Source of the DNA: Daphnia carinata
Taxonomy: Eukaryota; Arthropoda; Branchiopoda; Diplostraca; Daphniidae
Assembly: GCF_022539665.2 (NCBI RefSeq)
Contig: NC_081336.1
Span: 3,860,221-3,924,220 of the forward strand
Length of the DNA stretch: 64,000 nt
Direction: 5' to 3'
The position numbers were made by a program, and so were the translations under genes. This document shows positions 32,758 to 44,139 of the stretch, piece by piece. The notes beneath the pieces were generated by a model. That model ran no database searches and was not told the DNA's origin. It worked only from the letters and a program-made list of their open reading frames with translations. The first letter of the stretch is position 1. Each line of letters starts with the position of its first letter.

Positions 32758-35700
32758 ATGAGTTCTCCAATGAATCAATCTGGCTCTCCAGGTAAATCAA
32801 GAATTTAATTAATTTAAAAAAAAAAACAGATTGTTGATTCTTCTAATGCTTTAAATCTTTCAGGTATGATGCGTCGTTCAACGATGAATCAACAAGGATC
32901 GCCAAGTAACTGGAATAACAATAACATTAGAAATAATTGTGAAAGCTATCTAACTTGAATACTAAACATTTTACAGTCATGTTACGTCATTCCATGAGCG
33001 GCAATTCCGGATTGAACAATTTGGCGCATTCGTCGAGCTTTTCTCGTCGCATGAATGACCAAGATGGAATGGGAAACAACGCCGGTGTTAGTCCTGGCGG
33101 AAGTAACGCTGCCTATCGCGCATCCTTGGTTTCGCATTACGCCGAAGACTTGGATAGACGTCGTCGTGCTGAACGCGCCGTCGAAGAGTGCCTAACCGAC
33201 GGAAGTAATTCACCATTTACCTGATTTTATTTACCTTTTGTCTTGACATCTTTTTCATTTTCATTGAAAGTGCCTTCAGACAATTTGAAGATCGATTCCG
33301 TTGAGCTGTTTGCTAGGGACAATGCCCGGGAACATCGTACCGACCGTTACGAAGCCGTTCTCGATTCTGGCCGTGTAATTATAATTGATTGTAATCCAGC
33401 TATTTTGCATTTGTGCGAAACTAATTTCGTACCGTTTCATAGGAGATTGGGTCACCATCAACCATGGCTATGTCTAGGTCGATGACGAATATGGCATCGA
33501 TGCCGTCGATGGATTATCGTTCATCGTCTTCGCCGTCTACGGCAGTTCTCCGTCGTGGTCAGCCCTTTTTCATGGCCGTTCGCATGAAGGATCGCAACTT
33601 TGATCCTCGTCGTGACGTTCTCCGCGCTGTGTTTACTTTCGGTATCTAGATTTAAATGATTGCACTTGAATGATTGCTTAATCCATCTTTGTTTTGTTAG
33701 GCCCAAATCCCCAAGTAACGAAGGGAAGCAAAGTTGTTTTGCCTTTCCGCATGAATCAGCGTGAATTCACCCGCGCTCCACAGAAATGGGACATGAGGGT
33801 TCATCAACAGGAGGGTTTCAACATCGCTTTCCAAGTAAAATCAATTTAAAAGTCCAATGAATCTGTTGCTCTATTCATAATTTACCTTCGTTTGCAGATT
33901 CATATTCCTGCAAACGCGCTAGTCGGATTATGGCGAGTCAACATCGAAACCACCACCACAACGCCGGGTGCCCGCGTTGACGAATTCCGTTGCAAAGATG
34001 ACATTTACATCTTGTTCAACCCCTTCTGCCGAGGTTACCTTTTTTAAATTACCATATTTTGATAGCATATAAAAAACTTTGAATTCATACCTTGTTACAG
34101 AGGACTCTGTCTACTTGGACGATGAGGAACTACGTAGAGAATATGTCATGAACGATACTGGCAAAGTGTTTGTTGGCACCCACCATCGTCCCAAGGGTCG
34201 CCGCTGGATCTACGGACAGTTCTCTGATGTTGCCTTGCCAGCAGCCCAGCTTTTGCTAGGCCAGTCTGGTCTCAACCCAACGGAGAGAGGCAATCCCATC
34301 CAAGTTGTCCGCGCCATCGCTTCAATCGTAATCTTTTCTAACTTTCTGTTTCACGATTGTGATAATCTACATTTCAAATTTCACAGATCAATGCCAACGA
34401 AGGCTTTGGGTTATTGGAAGGCAAATGGGAGGGCTCATTCGAAGATGGAGTGTGTCCATGGGTATGGACAGGAAGTTCCAAAATCTTTGAACACTATCTA
34501 CGCAACGGATCTAAGCCAGTCAAATACGGCCAGTGCTGGGTTTTCGCTGCCGTGGCTACTTCAAGTATTATTATTTAAACAGTGTTTAAATATTCAAGAA
34601 ACTCACTTTAACAATTTACAGTCTTCCGAGCTTTGGGTATTCCTTCTCGTCCCGTTACCAATTTCGTCTCTGCACGTGACACGAATCACACTCTGTCGGT
34701 CGACAAGTATTTCGATGTCTTCGGAGATGAGATGAAAGGTGGCCCAGATGGTGACAATCAAGATGCCATTTGGAACTTCCACGCTTGGTATAATGGATAT
34801 TAAATTTTAGGTAAAAATATTTAACTGACTATTGATTTACTTTAAAGGACTGAAGTATGGATGTCACGCCCCGACCTCCAAACCGGTTGCAATGGCTGGC
34901 AGGCAGTTGACCCCACTCCTCCTCCTCAGTACAGGCAGAACAACACAGGAGGTTCTCTAGATAAAAAATGTTAATGATTTTCTTGTGATAGAGTTGTACA
35001 AATTCTATTGTTTATGTAGCTGATCCCAAGAGCCGCGGGCCGTTGGCTGTCGAAGCCTTCCGTCGAGGTCCATCTTCGGTTGAGTCTGTCCGTCGCGGAG
35101 AAATCGGATTTGCTTTTGATACTCCATATGTATAATGTTTAAATATTCAACCAATACTTTCACTGACTAACCTTTTAATAATCGATTTAAGCTGTTTGCG
35201 GAAGTCAATGCTGAAGTCACTCACTTCCAGGAAGACGAGACGTCTCATTGGGGATTCAGGAAGATCCCCGTCAACAACTATCAGTAAACAAAGACTTTTA
35301 AAAATGTTACTCGATTAACTAAAATTCATAACCTGATCACTAGGGTTGGCCGTATGATTTTGACGAAGCGACCGGGAGCTGATGACGATGTAAGCGATGC
35401 CGACGTGGAAGATATCACTTGCCTTTACAAGACTTTCGATCACGTGTCCCGCTACCAAAGGCAATCCGATGGATGTTTCAGTGCCCACTTTAGTAATTTT
35501 TGAATAGTAGTTTCTTTTTAAATCACAATTTAATCAATGGCTTACCTTCAAAGATCAAGGCCTGTCATCGCCATACTTAGAAAGGAGAGATAGGGACAGG
35601 GATATGATCCCTTATCCAGGAACATCCGTGCGTCGACTAAGTGCCGTGGACATCGCTCGCAAACCCTGGTACGATGAATCACGTCATCCAGCTGATTCCG

Positions 35701-36714
35701 GAAACACAGCTGCTGACCGTATGTCGGCCATGAACGCAGCTCGGAGTGTTGAACGAGCTCAGCCCATGTTTGATTCCCGAACACCCAATGACGACGTTCA
35801 CTTTGATTTGGTTGAGCAAGAAAAAATTTCATGGGGACAGCCCTTCAATCTGCAAGTTCTCATTCAGGTACTTAAAAAATTACGTGCATTTTCAATTTAA
35901 TGTTCAAACTTTGATTTCGATGTTCCAGAACCGTTCTCAAGAAATGCGAACCATCACGACATATCTATGTGCCAATTCGGTCTATTACACAGGAGTTACT
36001 GCTCGCCGTCTTGGCCGAGTCGATCGCCAGTTTGTTCTTCAACCTGGAAACCGTAAAGTTTCTTTATTAATGTCATTAAAGAACAGTTTGCTGATCTATC
36101 GTTTTGCCACTTTCAATAGGAGAAACTATTCAGCTCCGTGTAAGCTGGGACGAATACCGTGACAGGGTTGTTGATTACGGCCACATCAAGATCTACGCCA
36201 TGGCTTCCGTGCAAGAGACTAAGCAATCCTGGAGCACCGAAGACGACTTCCAGCTCGAGAAACCCAAACTGGATATTCAGGTAATTCAGACCGAAATATT
36301 ATATTACCTGTCAAAAAGAATTAAGAAGAGAAAAAATTTCGATTTCTTTTCACCAGGTTCGTGGAAATCCTCAGATAGGCCAGGATTGCTTCGCCACTTT
36401 CTCTTTCATGAATCCCGTCTCAGTTACCCTGACGGAATGCGAGTTCACATTTGAAGGAACCGGTCTTGTTCGTGCCCAGACAGTCAAATACCGGTGAGTT
36501 AGCACCTAACGAATTTGCATTAGAATGGCAACATCTGATTGATATTCAAACTTTTCAAAAATTACCTTTTAGTGATGTGAAACCGGGAGAGATGATCAGC
36601 TACGTCCAGAAATTCATCCCACGATTCAGTGGCGAGCGCAAACTGGTCGCAACCTTCAACTCTCGCGAACTGGGTGATATTGTCGGCTCCCGCCCTATTC
36701 ACGTCCGTGACTAA
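32758..36714 (+). CDS. Tg: Transglutaminase (arthropod haemocyte / annulin-type)
   Basis: Calcium-dependent enzyme forming gamma-glutamyl-epsilon-lysine cross-links, used in arthropod haemolymph clotting and cuticle. Nineteen exons (first 32758-32791, last 36573-36714) join perfectly in phase to 926 residues. Visible parts: Met/Ser/Asn-rich N-terminus (1-100), N-terminal beta-sandwich ([21 protein letters not shown]), catalytic core with YGQCWVF (Cys418), IWNFHAW (His481) and GWQAVD (Asp504), spaced 23 residues from His to Asp as in factor XIII. Then come two C-terminal beta-barrels ending RPIHVRD. Factor XIII A and haemocyte enzymes run about 690-770 residues. The excess comes from the N-terminus and a charged insert in the 35554-35867 exon between core and barrels. 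There is no signal peptide, consistent with the family. TATA-driven with an untranslated first exon. Confidence 0.95.
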
Positions 36715-37667
36715 GACACGACCATCTCACACCAATTGCGAAACCCCAACGACATAACATTTTGAGCTTCGAACTTGGACTGCCCTTAAAAAAAAGAACT
36801 TTGCAAATTAGTAAAATGACTATCTGGCTTTTGACGATATGCATAGTAATAGTCTTAAGTTTCTGTCATTATATTAACTGCCATTTAAACGCTCTATTTT
36901 CCTCCATTTTCTACCGCTGTATGGTTTAGGTTGTTAACATTTGTTGTTATTCTAACTTTCTCGGTGACGGTGTACTCAGCAGGAATAAATTTTCGCCAAG
37001 CAGATTTCTTGTGTTTTTCTTGTCATTGATTTTTTTGTTTAGTATCTTGAGTGGGCGACGTAACCTGAACAAAAGAAATTGTTAAACATGAGTGTTCGAC
37101 GGACAACGAGCGAGGATAAATTTTTACTAAATATGTGGTAGCGTCGGCTTTCTATGAACACACACATTCTAATAAAACATGCAGGTTTGAAAGCGTTTCC
37201 CTATTTTAAACATCCCCCCTAGATTTTAGCTATGCCCTACATGTTTTTCAACTGTTTTCACTGGTTGACTTTTTCCTTCGGTACGACTTTTACTTTCCAT
37301 TATTCTACGCCACTGATGGAAGAACTTGAAATGGCATTAGAAAATCGGTGAAATCAAATAGAAAGTAAATGTTTGTAACATAAGTTTTTTTTAAACCCTT
37401 CAAGTTGTGATACCAGATTGACTTTCTCCCTTTCTACTAATATTAGGAAAAATTGAAATTTGATTAGAAATTTCGTGAAATCGAAAATTCGCAATCACAG
37501 TAAATTTCAAATCATTTTACCATTCAAAAACAATTACTTACAGACGTTATTGCATTGTAAAACGTACCGGCAAGTAACAATGATGTCGTGACAGTCTAAT
37601 GTCATCAATTAACGTTCCAGTTTTTACTCACCTCTTTTTGTCACAAATCCGGTCCGGGGGACGGCAG
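36715..37667. other. Transglutaminase 3' UTR and intergenic DNA
   Basis: AT-rich. Several AATAAA-type signals occur, for example around 36982 and 37170. No gene seen. Confidence 0.5.
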
Positions 37668-37677
37668 TATATAAAAA
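37668..37677 (+). promoter_or_regulatory. TATA box of the multicystatin gene
   Basis: TATATAAAAA 118 bp upstream of the start codon at 37786. Inferred TSS near 37700 within CTTCTTCGCATTCG. The ATG is preceded by a run of A residues, an arthropod-like start context. Confidence 0.7.
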
Positions 37678-37785
37678 GCCGGTTGTCCTCACCGCCTTCT
37701 TCGCATTCGACATATGTGAACTCTTCTCGTCGGTCTTGCCTTCCGCAATACCTGTAACCAAAAGTGAATTAAATAAAGAAAAAAA

Positions 37786-39267
37786 ATGGAGGTTAAGCTG
37801 ACTTCCGCGGCTATTTTTCTGGCCATGCTTGTGACATTTGCTCTTGATAGTGCCCATTCAGACTCATTCATCACACACGAAATTCATCCTAAGCCAACCA
37901 TCGATAGAGAATCGTCCATCAGCGTGAAAAGTGCACCGTTTACCAAACGTGAGATTCGTGATGTCCCGATTCGAACCGATTTAAGTCCGCCTCTACTCGG
38001 AGATTTTTCGACGATTGACGTGAACGATCCCGAAGTCAAGGAGATTGCCAATTTCGCTACGACAGCGATATCTGCCAGCAGCACGGCAGGGCCGTTTCGG
38101 CTAATCAGGATAGTAAAGGCCGCGTCACAAGTAGGCATCGGTGCCGTCAATTTCAAGTTGACTTTGGAAGTTAACGGTGCTGATGAAAAGCATATGCGTT
38201 GCGAAGTGGTGGTTTTTGACCAATCATTAGTGAAATCATGGACGTCCATCTGTTTTCCCATTGAAAGTACACCAGTAAAGTCCATCGAAGAAGCTAATCT
38301 TGATTCCCGTCTTCCGCTCTTACTCGGCTACTCTCCGATTGATACAAACAACGAACAAGTCAATGAAATCGCCAGGTTTGCCACTTTTGCAATATCGGAT
38401 GCGACAAATTCGGGCCCGTTGCAATTAGTCAACATAATCAAAGCTGAGGTAGAAGCCGTAGCCGGCCAAAACTACAAACTGGTTCTCGAGCTGAACGGTT
38501 CCGAAGGAGAAAGCGACGTTTGTGAAGTGGTGGTGTTCGACCAACCATGGACCAAAACGCGCATATTAAGCAAATACAATTGCTTACCAATCAGAACTAA
38601 ATCAACTGCACCGGACAACGAGGTTAGGCTAAATGTGCCACGACTACCTGCCGCTGAATTGTTTTCTTCAACGGACACTTCTTCGCATAATAAACGTGAA
38701 ATTTCAACTTTGACCCAAACTGATAAAAGTCCACTTCCACTTGGTGGATTCATGCCGATTAATGTCAACGACGATGAAGTCAGAGAGATTGCAGAATTTG
38801 CCAGCAATGCCATATCAATCAGAACTAACGCCGGCCCTATTACTGTGGTCGACATAGTCATGGCTGAATCGCAAGTTGTTGCTGGAAAAAACTACAAACT
38901 GACTTTGGAACTTGACGGCACTTCGGGAGAAAAACACCTTTGCGAAGTATTGGTTTTTGACCAATCCTGGACAAATACTCGCATACTTAGCGAATTCAAC
39001 TGTTCGCCAATTCGAACCACAATTGATGTAGAAGAATCGCGTCCGACTGCAGATGGCTTCCCCTTGTTCAATCTTGACGACCCATCACACAAAAAACCTG
39101 ACAATCTTGCAAGTTCATTCCGACTGAATAGAATTCCCGTCATACCAGCTGGTTTCTCGTCAATTGAAGTCAACGATGCTAAAGCAGACTTGGCAAAATC
39201 TGGACCCTTCAAACTGATGAAGGCCATCACTTTCTGGGGACGTAAAAGAGAAAAAGCACAGAGGTAA
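37786..39267 (+). CDS. Secreted multi-domain cystatin (cysteine protease inhibitor)
   Basis: Intronless reading frame of 493 residues. A signal peptide (AAIFLAMLVTFALDSAHS) is followed by three tandem cystatin-like domains of about 120 residues, each opening with a LLGDFSTIDVND-type strand and ending in CEVVVFDQ...W. The papain-binding loop QxVxG is intact in domain 3 (QVVAG), altered in domain 2 (EAVAG) and lost in domain 1 (QVGIG). A fourth unit starts PAGFSSIEVNDAK but has lost the helix and the loop and ends after FWGRKREKAQR. CAGAG|GTAAAT at the stop could be a splice donor, so a further exon is possible. Single-domain cystatins are about 110 residues. Inhibition of cathepsin-type proteases in haemolymph or gut is family-based inference. 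Confidence 0.85.
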   Translation: MEVKLTSAAIFLAMLVTFALDSAHSDSFITHEIHPKPTIDRESSISVKSAPFTKREIRDVPIRTDLSPPLLGDFSTIDVNDPEVKEIANFATTAISASSTAGPFRLIRIVKAASQVGIGAVNFKLTLEVNGADEKHMRCEVVVFDQSLVKSWTSICFPIESTPVKSIEEANLDSRLPLLLGYSPIDTNNEQVNEIARFATFAISDATNSGPLQLVNIIKAEVEAVAGQNYKLVLELNGSEGESDVCEVVVFDQPWTKTRILSKYNCLPIRTKSTAPDNEVRLNVPRLPAAELFSSTDTSSHNKREISTLTQTDKSPLPLGGFMPINVNDDEVREIAEFASNAISIRTNAGPITVVDIVMAESQVVAGKNYKLTLELDGTSGEKHLCEVLVFDQSWTNTRILSEFNCSPIRTTIDVEESRPTADGFPLFNLDDPSHKKPDNLASSFRLNRIPVIPAGFSSIEVNDAKADLAKSGPFKLMKAITFWGRKREKAQR

Positions 39268-39921
39268 ATGGAGATCATAAAGAAAGAAAAAAACAAACAG
39301 GAAATTAAATTTGATCGCTATTACCACAAATGCGTAATCAGTCAAGAGAAAGCTGTTCCTGGTGCTGCAGCTTTGTCGTCCTAACCTCACCTACATTTAT
39401 TTGTTACACATGACCTACTGTGGCCTTACTTCTAACAAATCTGTAAATGAGTAGCCGCAATAAAAATCTATTTTTAGCTAAAATATTAATTTTCTTACCA
39501 ATGTTCTTGCAAGTACTAAGCATTTTTGTAATCCGTAAAAACTTGGCTATCTACAGCAATCCGCAAGTACTGGAAGCAAACCTTGATGACCCGAGCGGTG
39601 AGTTGTGTATTTCGCGATATATGTTGACGTTATTCTTGAATCCAGTTGATTGCAAGGACTAGGAACCTGTCTAAAATGGATTGCCGCCCCAACGGGACAA
39701 AGAATCAAAGGAGGCTTCTTGGAAGAACAAGGAATTTTCGGGGGCCGTAAAACAGCGATAATTGTAATCCTATTGGAAGATGCTTTGAGACAGGTGGCTC
39801 AAAGAAACGGAAATTACAATGTATTATAGTATTATAATGGTGGGCACAGCGATAACGGACATCTTTATCAGGTTTAGATGACGGTACGGTGTATGTGAGA
39901 TGGAAAGGCGTCATACCTATT
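39268..39921. other. Convergent 3' region, multicystatin / SSRP1
   Basis: Contains AATAAA at about 39460 (plus strand). A small ORF at 39447-39662 is unsupported. Confidence 0.5.
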
Positions 39922-42883
39922 TTAATCGCTGTCAGACATTTCACTCGATTCAGGTTCGCTTTCCATATCTTCATCCTCGCTTTCTTCTTTTTTACTCTTC
40001 TTTTTCTCGGCTTTTTTACTGGCTGCTTTGGATTTCTTTTTAGAGGCACCTTCGGACGCTGAAGAGGATTCGTCAGTACTTATGTATTCTTTGCTTTTGA
40101 AGTCACCAGGAGATTTAGCTGGAGATGGCTTCGCAGATTTGGTGGGCGTTTTGACCGTTGATTTGCTTGACGATTTGGCTCCTTTGTCTCCTTTTTCTTT
40201 GCTCTTTGACGAAGGTGGAGCAGCTGATGCTCCTCCTGATGCTTCATAGTCTTTCATAGCCTTATCGTAAGATTCCTTTGCTTCTTTCGCCTTGGCTTCC
40301 CAGACGGATCGGTTATCCACCGTCTTCCACATCTCTCCTGCTTTCCTAAGCAGATCGGTGACGCTGATGCCAGGATTGTCGGTTTTTATCTGTTCGCGAG
40401 TGTCATTTAGCCAAAGCATGTACGACGACAGCGGTCGCTTCGGCTTGTTTTCGTCCTTATCCGCCTTGGACTTTCGTTGTTTGGGGGTCTTTGGCGCCTA
40501 TCAACAAAATTGAATATTACAAACCAGCTATTTAAAACATACCTATAAAAATTACCGCTGCTTTTGAGCTGCTCGATTTCTTTGATTCTTTTGGTTCTTT
40601 TTTCTCTTTCTTTTCCTTCTTCTCTTTCTTTTCTTTTTTCTCCTTTTTGTCTTTCTTCTTTTTTGATTTTGAATCTGAATCACTATCATCACTACCACCC
40701 TTGCCAGCGCTGCCCTTAGCAGAAGCGTCGGACGCATCCGAGTCAGTGGTTGCAACGTTAGAATCATATTCTTCTGCCACATCACTTTCTTCGCCTGGTT
40801 TGAAATCTTCGTCGTTCTCATCCGAATCTCCGCCAGAATCATCACCTGAAATAAATACGTGATTGAAAAAGCTTTTAATGAGTAAATGAGATAAATGAAA
40901 CATACCAACAGCATCTCGTTGTTTGCCCTCGGCCTTAACGCGAGCCAAATAGGCATCAGGCGCTTCTTCTTCGTCTGAATCGCCAAAATCATCTGCATGG
41001 GATGTCTTATCCTATGAAATGAGAAAAGAAAAATGTTAGTAATTATCGGCATTGTTTTGTTAAGTTCACATTCTTACACTTCGGCCAGTGTTTTTGACAC
41101 GCAGTTTTTTGTTGTTTACGAAATCGTAAAGGCGGTTGTATTCTTCCTTTTCGATGCTACTGAATGTGTGAACAACCCCATTCTTGGTCTCTACTTCGAA
41201 ATCAAAAGATCGTGTACTTCCTCCACCTCTAGCAAAGTTTACACTCGCAATTTCCTCGAACCTATTAGCCAACAAAACTTGTTAACTCTTTTACAAAGCT
41301 GAATGTAATTCGAAAGGATTTACCGAATGTGAATTGGCGGTTTATGAACGTAAATAAAACCGCGTTCCAAAGGATACAAGTAACCCGCTGCTGCTTTGTA
41401 TGAGCAGCCTACAGCTGGGGTTCCAGAATGGCTGCCAAATGCGAAAAAAGACGATGAATAACAAGAAACTAATGGTTGTCACATAGAACTCAAATTTTAC
41501 CCTGTAAAATTTCCGGGTATGGTAACCTTTCGGTTAACCATTGCCTTCATGACAGTGCTCATTACTTCATAAGTTGGACCGCTGCAATCACGGGAAAGCC
41601 TTCCTTCAAATTTTTCTTTCAGTTCCTCCCTGAGAAATAAGACATATTAAAGCTGCATGTATTAAGCTGTATGAAAGTGCTTACTCCGACAAAGGTATCT
41701 CGAATGATGTCTCCTCATCTTTATTGAAAAGGAGAACCAAAAAATGATATCGTGTTTGACCTTGTTTAATCGGTGGATCAAGGCTCACCTGAAAATGAAA
41801 ATATTGCACTACAATTTGCTGAAGCTACTTCTGAAAAGATTGTAAAACTTACGACAAAGAAAATTTGACGGCCATCCTTGTGCGGGAGTAGAAAAAGGCG
41901 AAGTACCGTCGACGAGGGAATCTTGTAGTCGAACGTCTTGCCATGGAGTTGGAAAAATGTCTGGAAAACTTTGATGTCATAACGACCTCTAAGAAATAAC
42001 ATGGTTTAATTCGACTATTTTGCAAGCATGTCTTTGCAATATTTACCTGGGTGTGAGACATTGTACTTCTCTGAAGATGGCAATGGCATCACCAGTTGCA
42101 CTGATAACACTGGCCTTGGGCATCACCTGCTTCTGGAATGCTTCAACTGCATCATCTCCACCTTGCTCATTAGACTGAATGAAGAGGCGCATCTCCATGA
42201 GACTCACTGATGCATCATCATTCTAGTTTGATAAAGTCATTAATAAGTGCACAACTGTTGGTATTCACATTGTATCTACCTGATGAAACTCTAAGGTGAC
42301 TTCATTTTTCCCTGTTGTACACTGTGACACATTGCTAAGAGGAATTTCAAAAGCTGTATGGTTTCCAACTTCGAAAGACATGGTTGAACCACTGAATTCA
42401 GCACGGCCCCAATTCCATCCTTTGACACTTAGTTCTTTTTCTAGCATGTCTTTTTTATAGGTTTGTGTGAAAAACTTTGCCAATTTGTCTTGATCCTTCA
42501 AATGATTGTAAAAAACAAAGTGTCAGTGATTAGAAAGGTGGTGAATGTAGTTTTGCATGCTCAACAGTCAACTTACTGAATCTTTAAATCCACCATAGCG
42601 ATGAAGTGCTCCACTTTTAAGAAATACTCGTAGACCCCAAGCACCAGCAAGCCTCTGCCAGTTAACTAATTCAATGTCTGAAGCACTTATTTGTTCGACT
42701 TTACCCGTTTTTGAATTCTTAAACACGATGCTCTGATCCGTTAGTTTTAAACGACCTGGTGTCTGAAAATAAAAAGTTAACAACATGCCGAGAACTATCA
42801 TAAACTGAAAGAAAACTTCTCTGCCCGCTTACCATTGAACCTTTAATTTCAGCCGAAACATCAGAAAACTCTAAAAAATCCAT
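39922..42883 (-). CDS. SSRP1: FACT complex subunit SSRP1
   Basis: HMG-box subunit of the histone chaperone FACT (with SPT16), which loosens and rebuilds nucleosomes during transcription and replication. About 12 exons, first 42833-42883 ([17 protein letters not shown]), last 39922-40497. Domains in order: N-terminal dimerisation domain ([46 protein letters not shown]), tandem PH middle domain ([66 protein letters not shown]), an acidic Asp/Glu-rich stretch, a long Lys-rich stretch, the HMG box ([31 protein letters not shown]), and a Ser/Lys/Asp tail. About 750 residues (human 709). The Lys-rich run before the HMG box is unusually regular (KKEKKEKK). Confidence 0.96.
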
Positions 42884-44139
42884 CACTATCTACGAAGTTT
42901 TAATCCAACGAATAAAATTAATCACACTACAATTATAATAGACTGGGAGAGAAACACGCGTAACAAGCAGTCTGTTCTTGTTGCTTCGCGCCGAGAAGTA
43001 GAAGAACGTATTTGGGACGTTGCCTTTTATTTAATTAGGCTTCATTACAAAATACTTTCCTACCAAATTCAAGTTATGGTATGTAATAAAGAAAGGTTAA
43101 ATTTTATATCACCATGATAATATCTGCTTGCAAATAAACAAGTCTGAAACAATTAATTTCAGCATTAGATAGCATGAATTATGACACGCGAGAAAAGGGC
43201 CGAAAACGAAAAAATAGTTCCAGATTATTTGGTAAAAAGAAATTGGGTTCCAAAGCTGAACACTAGATGGTAGCCTTAAGCAAAGGTACCTTCGTCTGCA
43301 GTTTCTGATGAGTCTTTGGTTCAATTTCGCAGTTCCACAAATTCCTGTGACATTAGAGGTATATCGAATTTGACATTACACGAATCTCGTTTAGCACTGA
43401 TCACTCCATCGCCACATTCTAGTACCATTCTGAATTCCTTTAGAATTATTATTAGAAATTTCACGTGTGGGCACGATTTTAAGCACCATTAAACTTGTCG
43501 ATAATTCTGTTAATTCGATTAACCCTTTGGTAGAAAAAGTTTTATTATGTGGCACTGGCACACCAATTCCCCCCATTTTTCATTTAATTAACAAAAGTGA
43601 AAATGAACATTCTTTTTGTGGCTTTTCATTTTAGGAAGATAAGAATGGAAATTTGGCAGTGATAAATTCCAGATCCCCTCTTTCTAACTGACAATTGTTT
43701 ACAAAATAAAGCTGTGATGTTCCACAGACTCCAAATTCGATCTACGTTTTAGTGGTTGTGACTTAGTTAAAAAATTCAAATTCCTCGTTAACCACGCAGA
43801 ATCACGCAACACCTACCGGGAAATGATTCTGGCGAAATGCAATTGCTTCCGACTGCAACCGGAAAGGAATGGCGTGCTAACGAACTTTAAAATTTAACCC
43901 CGGAAATACATTTAAAAAAGACACGATGAAACATAAACGCGAACAGGATCTTTTGGTTGACTTCAAGGATTTCCTTTGGCCATTTCGTTCCCAGTATGTG
44001 TGGCAATCCTTGACCTCAAACGTGAACCCTAGACCTCAAGTTAAAAAGCGGCCAAAATGGAAGTTCAGTCTTCAAGTGGATAAACCCTCGTGCAGTGCTG
44101 AGTATTCCGTTCAGTGTGTCTTCACCAGAGCAGGGCACA
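42884..44139. other. Divergent region, SSRP1 / matrix metalloproteinase
   Basis: About 1.25 kb with both promoters and the metalloproteinase 5' UTR. A 61-codon ORF on the minus strand (43391-43576) and an overlapping frame starting MVLECGDGVISAK near 43435 look mildly coding but lack splice context and homology, so no gene is called. Confidence 0.45.

Noticed and set aside
43391-43576. 61-codon minus-strand ORF (MGGIGVPVPHNK...) and an overlapping coding-like frame
   Set aside because: Mildly coding in appearance, but the two frames do not join by splicing and no family is recognised.
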